Part shown: piece after piece, positions 59,238-64,000 of the stretch
How positions within the stretch are numbered: position 1 is the first letter of the stretch
How the letters are laid out: every line of letters starts with the position of its first letter
Source of the DNA: Elusimicrobia bacterium GWA2_56_46
GTDB lineage: Bacteria; Elusimicrobiota; Elusimicrobia; Elusimicrobiales; UBA9959
Direction: 5' to 3'
NCBI GenBank assembly: GCA_001799575.1
Contig: MGTT01000022.1
Coordinates: 1-64,000, forward strand
DNA: 64,000 bases
Position numbers and translations under genes: made by a program
The notes under the pieces: generated by a model
Database searches by the model: none
What the model was told of the DNA's origin: nothing
Seen by the model: the letters and a program-made list of their open reading frames with translations, nothing else

Positions 59238-60566
59238 TTACTGTCCGACGTTGAACCAGCGCCCTTTGATCTTTGAATTTTTATAGAACCCTTCGTAGTT
59301 GCGCATTATCAGATGGGCTTCCGTCTGCGCTATGGTATCCAGCGCCACGCCGACCACGATCAGCAGGGACGTGCCGCCGAAATAGAACGGCACGTTCAGC
59401 CTGGCCCTCATATAATCCGGGAGAACCGCCAGCATAGCGACAAAAAGCGCGCCGCCGAGCGTGATCCTGTTCATGACCCATTCTATGTAGTGCGCCGTGG
59501 GATCTCCCGGCCTGATACCGGGGACAAAACCGCCCCACTTCTTCATGTTCTCCGCCAGGTCTTTGGGATTAATACTGACGGAATTATAAAAGTAGCAGAA
59601 GAAGACGATAAGAGCCACGTACATCAGCTGGTAGGCGATATTCCCGTGGTTCATGAACGCCATGACTTTCTGGGCCCAGGCCGAGTTGGGATTGAACTGG
59701 GTTATAGTGTAAGGCACGCTCAAAAGAGAAACGGCGAAAATAACGGCTATGACGCCGGACTGATCAACCTTGAGCGGAAGGAAAGTGCTGACGCCGCCGT
59801 ACATCTTGCGGCCGACCTGGCGCTGCGCGTACTGTATGGGGATCTTGCGCTGCGCGGTCTCTATCCAGATGACAAGACCGACTACGAGGAACACAATAGC
59901 CACGATCAATATGCCGGTCAGGAGGCTTATCTCCTCTATCTGTACGAGTTTGATCATGCTCATGACGGCGCTGGGCAGGCGATCCACGATGCCCGCGAAA
60001 ATGATCAGCGAAATGCCGTTTCCGATCCCGCGTTCGGTTATCTGCTCTCCCAGCCACATGACGAAAATCGTCCCGGTGGTGAGAGTGAGCACGGTGACGA
60101 AATAAAAGGCGAGATCGGCGTTCGGCGCTATGGGCGCCCCGCCCGCGGGGGACATCTTGGTCAGGGCTATGGTCAGGCCCAGGGACTGGAAAGCGGCCAG
60201 GAACAGCGTAAAGATCCTGGTAAACTGCGTGATCTTCCTGCGGCCGGTCTCGCCCTCTTTCTGGAGGCGGTCCAGCACCGGGAAGATGTGCGCTCCCTGC
60301 ACAAGGCTCATGATGATGGAAGCGTTGATATACGGCATCACGCCCATCGAGAAAATGGAGAACTTGCCGAGGGCGCCGCCGGAAAAGATATCCAGAAATC
60401 CAAGCAGGCTGCCCTGGTTGGCCGCGAACAGAGCTTTGAGGGCCGCGGTATTGATACCGGGGATCGGGATGGAGGCGCCCAGCCGGTAGACGGCCAGCGC
60501 GCCTATGACGAACAACACTCTCCTTTTAAGGTCCTGAATCTTGAATAAGTCCGTTATCTGTTGCAT
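59238..60566 (-). CDS. secY: Protein translocase subunit SecY
   Basis: 442 residues, ten membrane helices. Plug and signature regions include YRLGASIPIPGINTAALKA, GIGNGISLIIFAGIVDRLP and PGIRPGDPTAHYIEWVMNRI. Forms the protein-conducting channel with SecE and SecG. Between rplO and adk as in most bacteria. Confidence 0.97.
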   Translation of the reverse strand: MQQITDLFKIQDLKRRVLFVIGALAVYRLGASIPIPGINTAALKALFAANQGSLLGFLDIFSGGALGKFSIFSMGVMPYINASIIMSLVQGAHIFPVLDRLQKEGETGRRKITQFTRIFTLFLAAFQSLGLTIALTKMSPAGGAPIAPNADLAFYFVTVLTLTTGTIFVMWLGEQITERGIGNGISLIIFAGIVDRLPSAVMSMIKLVQIEEISLLTGILIVAIVFLVVGLVIWIETAQRKIPIQYAQRQVGRKMYGGVSTFLPLKVDQSGVIAVIFAVSLLSVPYTITQFNPNSAWAQKVMAFMNHGNIAYQLMYVALIVFFCYFYNSVSINPKDLAENMKKWGGFVPGIRPGDPTAHYIEWVMNRITLGGALFVAMLAVLPDYMRARLNVPFYFGGTSLLIVVGVALDTIAQTEAHLIMRNYEGFYKNSKIKGRWFNVGQ

Positions 60567-60645
60567 TATTCGCCCCGTTACGGACGGGCCCCGCGTGAAC
60601 CAAAGCCTAACCCCCGGGCCTTGCGCGCTCCCGCCGTATTATGGA

Positions 60646-61125
60646 TTATTTGTTGGTTTTATTTTCACGCTTCACTTCAGCCAGGAGTTCGGCCTTGCCG
60701 CCGGCTTTTTCTATCTTTTCCCTGGCTGACCCTGAAAAAGCGTGCGCCCTGACGGTCAGCTTCTTTTTAATATCCCCGTCCCCAAGGACTTTCACCAGAT
60801 CCCCTTTCTTTATCAGCTTTCTTCCCACAAGGGCCGCCGGGGTGACTTCGGCGCCGTTCTCAAAATGTTTATCCAAAATAGAGACGTTGGTCCACTCGTA
60901 GACGACGCGGAAGCGCCTGTTGCTGAACCCGCTCTTGGGAATGCGCCGCAGCAGCGGCATCTGGCCGCCTTCAAAACCATCGCGCTTGGAACCGCCGGCG
61001 GTGGCGTTCTGGCCTTTCTGGCCTTTCGTGGAGGTCTGGCCGTGGCCGGAACCCTGCCCTGTTCCAAGCCTTTTCTTTCTGTGGACGGAGCCCGGCTTGG
61101 GGGCTAAATTGTGAAGACTTATCAT
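60646..61125 (-). CDS. rplO: 50S ribosomal protein L15
   Basis: 159 residues from the ATG at 61125 (ribosome site GGAGAAAT). Signature: SLHNLAPKPGSVHRKKRLG, GFEGGQMPLLRRIPKSGF. The expected rpmD gene is missing between this gene and rpsE. Confidence 0.97.
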   Translation of the reverse strand: MISLHNLAPKPGSVHRKKRLGTGQGSGHGQTSTKGQKGQNATAGGSKRDGFEGGQMPLLRRIPKSGFSNRRFRVVYEWTNVSILDKHFENGAEVTPAALVGRKLIKKGDLVKVLGDGDIKKKLTVRAHAFSGSAREKIEKAGGKAELLAEVKRENKTNK

Positions 61126-61164
61126 GACATTTCTCCTATGCTGCCGCAAAATGAACCCTATACC

Positions 61165-61722
61165 CTAACCTCTCGCTTTTAATACCTCTTCCCTGCTCCT
61201 CAATTGCCGCAGGGCATCGATCGTCGCGTAAACGGTGTTGAAAGAATTCCTGCTGCCCAGATTCTTGGTAAGGATATTTTTTACGCCGCCGGCTTCAAGC
61301 ACGGCGCGCACGCCGCCGCCGGCTATAAGGCCGGTGCCGCCCACCGCGGGCTTCATCCACACATGACCGGCGCCGAAATACCCCTCCGTTTCGTGGGGAA
61401 TAGTGGAACCTTTCAGCGGGAACGTCATCATTTCCTTGCGGGCCGCGGAAGAGGCTTTCTGGATCGCCACCTGAACCTCGTTGGATTTGCCTAAAGCCAC
61501 TCCCACGGAACCGGCGCTGTTGCCTACGACCACAAGCGCGTTGAAAGAAAATCTTTTGCCGCCCTTAACGACCTTGGTGACCCTGTTGATGGCCACGACC
61601 ACGGTCTTTTCTTCCGTGGCCGGAACGGCCTCCAGGTCCAGCATCTCTACCGCCGCGGCCTTGGGCGAACCGTCGGCGTTCAGCTCTTTTTCAGTCCTTA
61701 ATTGTTTCTGGTTTCTAAGCAT
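61165..61722 (-). CDS. rpsE: 30S ribosomal protein S5
   Basis: 185 residues from the ATG at 61722 (ribosome site AGGAGA). S5 core: [47 protein letters not shown]. The gene ends in a short repeat-like TTAGGGTATAGGGT. Confidence 0.96.
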   Translation of the reverse strand: MLRNQKQLRTEKELNADGSPKAAAVEMLDLEAVPATEEKTVVVAINRVTKVVKGGKRFSFNALVVVGNSAGSVGVALGKSNEVQVAIQKASSAARKEMMTFPLKGSTIPHETEGYFGAGHVWMKPAVGGTGLIAGGGVRAVLEAGGVKNILTKNLGSRNSFNTVYATIDALRQLRSREEVLKARG

Positions 61723-61810
61723 TATTGATTCTCCTGTAAAACTTCCGAAGTAAGGCAGCCGCGCCATCCTTACTTCCCGGCTTCTCTACTTCTTTGCTTC
61801 GACTTGCACC

Positions 61811-62173
61811 TCAAAACTTAAGCCCGGCTTCCCTGGCCGCGTCGGCCAGCGCCTTGATCCGGCCGTGGAAGATCCTGCCGCCCCGGTCGAAACAGACTTC
61901 CGTGACGCCTTTACCCATGGCTCTTTTGGCGACAAGCGTGCCTACGACCTTGGCGGTCTCCAGGCACTTGCCCGACTTCAGCTTGCCTTTCAGCTCTTTA
62001 TCCAGGCTGGAGGCGGCGGCAAGCGTCAGACCTTTTGAATCATCCACTACCTGGGCGTATAAATACCTGGCGCTGCGGTACACGCTCAGACGGGGCCTGG
62101 TGAAAGCGTTGGCCTGGAGATTTTTCCTGGTGCGCTCTTTCCTGAACTGATATCTTTCCTGTTTGCTTATCAT
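61811..62173 (-). CDS. rplR: 50S ribosomal protein L18
   Basis: 120 residues with the 5S rRNA-binding fold ([40 protein letters not shown]). Normal length. The 88-base gap to rpsE carries a weak cttc-rich repeat only. Confidence 0.97.
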   Translation of the reverse strand: MISKQERYQFRKERTRKNLQANAFTRPRLSVYRSARYLYAQVVDDSKGLTLAAASSLDKELKGKLKSGKCLETAKVVGTLVAKRAMGKGVTEVCFDRGGRIFHGRIKALADAAREAGLKF

Positions 62174-62191
62174 AATTGTGTTCGTTCCTTC

Positions 62192-62770
62192 CTATTTCTT
62201 GGCCGCTCCGCCGCCCGCGCCGGCGGACGCTCCGGCCGCGGTCTTGCCGGCCTTGCGGATTATGTGTTCTCCCTGATATTTGATCCCGGTTCCTTTATAC
62301 GGTTCGGGCGGTTTCACCCGCTTTATCTGGGCGGCCAGATTGCCCACCAGATCCTTGTCTATGCCGCTTATGGTCAGGATGGTCGCTTTAGGATCGAAAG
62401 TCATCTTGATGCCCTGGGGGATATCCATGACCACCGGATGCGAAAACCCGAGCTGCATGGTAAGTTTGGAAGCGTCAGCCGCGCCCTTGAAACCGACGCC
62501 GTTGATCTCCAGCACTTTATTAAAGCCGCTGGTAACGCCATTGACCATGTTATTGACCCGGGCCCTGATGGTGCCGTAAAGGGCCGATTTGCCGACCGCC
62601 CCGCCGGCCACGCTTAAATTGATCTTACTGTCCTTGACCTCGGCGAGTATGCCGTCGGGAAGCGAACAGGAAAGCTTCCCAAGCGGGCCCTCCACGAATA
62701 CCGCGCCGCGCTCCACTTTCACTTTCACCTTTTCTGGCACCGCCACCGGTTTTTTTCCGACTCTGCTCAT
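62192..62770 (-). CDS. rplF: 50S ribosomal protein L6
   Basis: 192 residues from the ATG at 62770. Core: SRVGKKPVAVPEKVKVKVE, IKRVKPPEPYKGTGIKYQGE. The C-terminus has an added Ala/Gly-rich tail (GKTAAGASAGAGGGAAKK). Confidence 0.97.
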   Translation of the reverse strand: MSRVGKKPVAVPEKVKVKVERGAVFVEGPLGKLSCSLPDGILAEVKDSKINLSVAGGAVGKSALYGTIRARVNNMVNGVTSGFNKVLEINGVGFKGAADASKLTMQLGFSHPVVMDIPQGIKMTFDPKATILTISGIDKDLVGNLAAQIKRVKPPEPYKGTGIKYQGEHIIRKAGKTAAGASAGAGGGAAKK

Positions 62771-62796
62771 AATTTTTCCTCTCAAATTAACTTTGC

Positions 62797-62832
62797 CGCT
62801 ATACCTTCTCTAACCCCTATGCCCTGCCGTTA
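62797..62832 (-). repeat. Heptad array after rpsH
   Basis: Starts at the rpsH TAA stop: about five degenerate 7-base units (AGGGCAT, AGGGGTT, AGAGAAG, GTATAGC). Confidence 0.65.
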
Positions 62833-63237
62833 CCATACCTGGCAGAGCACTTCTCCGCCGACTTTCTGCTTCTTGGCTTCGGAGTCCGTCATAAGGCCCT
62901 TTGATGTGGAAAGGATGCTCACGCCGAACGCGGCCCGGACGCGGGGAATATCGGTGTGCGGCCTGTAGATCCGCAGTCCCGGTTTGGACACCCTTCTTAT
63001 GCCGGTTATAACCGGGCGCTTGCCCTGGGTATACTTCAGCGTTATCCTGATGACGCCGCGCCTGTCCACGCTTTTGTCGGTCTTGGGGTCTATGATCTTA
63101 TACGTCGAGACAAACCCCTCGTCTTTGAGCAGTCTGGCGACCGACGCTTTTATATTGGAAAAAGGCACATCCACTCTTTCCTTATTCTTCACCGACGCAT
63201 TCCGTATAGTGGTCAGCATGTTGGATATCGGATCCAT
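62830..63237 (-). CDS. rpsH: 30S ribosomal protein S8
   Basis: 135 residues. Start DPISNMLTTIRNASVKNKER is typical; the C-terminal part (GISILSTSKGLMTDSEAKKQ) is the conserved rRNA-binding end. In other bacteria S8 represses the spc operon. Confidence 0.97.
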   Translation of the reverse strand: MDPISNMLTTIRNASVKNKERVDVPFSNIKASVARLLKDEGFVSTYKIIDPKTDKSVDRRGVIRITLKYTQGKRPVITGIRRVSKPGLRIYRPHTDIPRVRAAFGVSILSTSKGLMTDSEAKKQKVGGEVLCQVW

Positions 63238-63249
63238 GTGTATTCTCCT

Positions 63250-63363
63250 TGTAAATTAACCAAATTTGGAGGGTTAGAAAGCCATTTAACCTTAAACCGT
63301 GTTCAAACCTTTTTACGACAAAGTTCCGCTCTACCTCTCCAATCTTCAAACCCTCGTCGTTCC
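63250..63363 (-). repeat. Repeat-rich gap between rpsN and rpsH
   Basis: Just after the rpsN stop the coding strand reads GGGAACGACGAGGGTTTGAA, sharing GGGAACGACGA with the queE downstream repeat, then TTGGAGAGGTAGAGCGG. A complementary CTAACCCTCC run lies before rpsH. No gene. Confidence 0.55.
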
Positions 63364-63549
63364 CTACCAGCTGGACTTCTTCAAACCCGGAATGAGGCCT
63401 TCATGGGCCATTTTCCTTAAACAAATCCTGCAGAGTCCGAAATCCCTGTAATAGCCCCTTGGTCTCCCGCATATCTGACACCTGTTCCGGAAGCGCGTGG
63501 AGAACTTCTGGGGTTTGCGCATCTTCGCCATCCAAGCGTATGTAGCCAT
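63364..63549 (-). CDS. rpsN: 30S ribosomal protein S14, zinc type
   Basis: 61 residues, the short form with two CxxC pairs ([10 protein letters not shown] and CRICLRKM), hence zinc-binding. Start ATG at 63549 with ribosome site AAGGAGCAG. Confidence 0.97.
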   Translation of the reverse strand: MATYAWMAKMRKPQKFSTRFRNRCQICGRPRGYYRDFGLCRICLRKMAHEGLIPGLKKSSW

Positions 63550-63626
63550 ATCTGCTCCTTCACTATTCAACGCTGTTCGCGTTATTGTGTCCGAGGTGTA
63601 CGCAAAACTGCAGCAAAGTCCACCCC

Positions 63627-64000
63627 TTATTTCGCCTTTTTAAAAGGCATACCGAAGTGCTCCAACAGGGCCTTTGCCGTGTCGTTGCTGCCGGCGGTGG
63701 TCACGAATGTTATGTTCATACCCCGGGCCTTGGGCGATTTTTCCTGGTTCACTTCGGGGAAAATATGATGTTCCTGGAGCCCCATGTTCAAATTTCCCCG
63801 TCCGTCGAAGAACCTCGGATCCACGCCCTGAAAGTCGCGGATCCTGGGCACGGAAAGGGAAATAAACCGGTCCAGGAATTCGTACATGACCGCGCCGCGG
63901 AGCGTCACGCGCACCGCGATCGGCATTCCCTGCCTCAGCTTGAAGTTGGAAATCGATTTCTTGGCGCGCCTGACCTGGGGCATCTGGCCCGCGATCTGGG
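63627..64000 (-). CDS. rplE: 50S ribosomal protein L5 (N-terminus beyond window)
   Basis: The C-terminal ~124 residues of L5 ([41 protein letters not shown]). The frame stays open to the right edge with the expected upstream residues (QIAGQMPQV), so about 55 residues lie outside the window. The internal Met at 63983 is not the start. Confidence 0.96.
   Translation of the reverse strand, partial: QIAGQMPQVRRAKKSISNFKLRQGMPIAVRVTLRGAVMYEFLDRFISLSVPRIRDFQGVDPRFFDGRGNLNMGLQEHHIFPEVNQEKSPKARGMNITFVTTAGSNDTAKALLEHFGMPFKKAK

Overview
The window reads as chromosomal DNA of an uncultured, GC-rich Gram-negative bacterium. Outer-membrane features are present (a LolA-like protein, an outer-membrane barrel, lipoproteins), together with a rod-shape operon (mreB-mreC-mreD-mrdA-rodA) and a conserved spc/alpha ribosomal cluster. 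The phylum cannot be fixed by eye; Elusimicrobiota or a similar lineage is a guess. Almost every gene is on the minus strand. The only clear plus-strand gene is a tRNA-Ser.

Layout by transcription unit. (1) 1-12.7 kb is an accessory, visibly AT-richer defence island. It holds a nuclease-helicase, a Fic protein, an OLD-like ATPase-TOPRIM protein, a four-gene ABC three-component (ABC-3C) operon with a 51-residue membrane protein missed by long-ORF calling, and a DUF262-HNH/EcoRI-type methyltransferase pair. The block from Fic to the methyltransferase is bracketed by two direct copies of a long, highly structured intergenic element. Paired positions in its hairpins change in a compensating way between the copies, so it may be an undescribed structured RNA or a mobile-island boundary. 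(2) 12.7-19.1 kb holds secreted proteins and an operon for an ABC exporter, a LolA-like protein and a porin-like protein. A gene near its upstream end has a recently duplicated fragment past its downstream end. (3) 19.2-21.8 kb is a zinc uptake operon (znuABC). (4) 21.8-29.3 kb holds prfC, tRNA-Ser, a MITE-like element, a DUF1566 protein and a giant repeat surface protein. (5) 29.4-35.6 kb is an unusual cluster: three ATP-grasp ligases, a polyol-phosphate dehydrogenase-like protein, an MFS transporter and a peptidase-MA protein.

(6) 35.8-46.4 kb is mixed housekeeping: cdaA with a 32-residue CdaR-like stub, ftsH, hpt, queE, queC, a ComB-like protein, murI and an AMIN/amidase_3 amidase. (7) 46.4-54.2 kb holds RNase G, a DUF2344 protein and the cell-shape operon. 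(8) 54.3-64.0 kb is the alpha/spc ribosomal cluster with secY, adk, map and infA. It runs off the right edge inside rplE, and rpmD is absent from its usual place.

A genome-wide theme is visible in the intergenic gaps. Many genes end in, or are followed directly by, short arrays of a 7-base (once 8-base) unit. The unit sequence differs from gap to gap and usually carries a stop triplet. Because 7 and 8 are not multiples of 3, such arrays give stop codons in all reading frames. Several arrays are preceded by a palindrome with a 4-base or shorter loop, and some palindromes and arrays are translated as the tail of the upstream protein.
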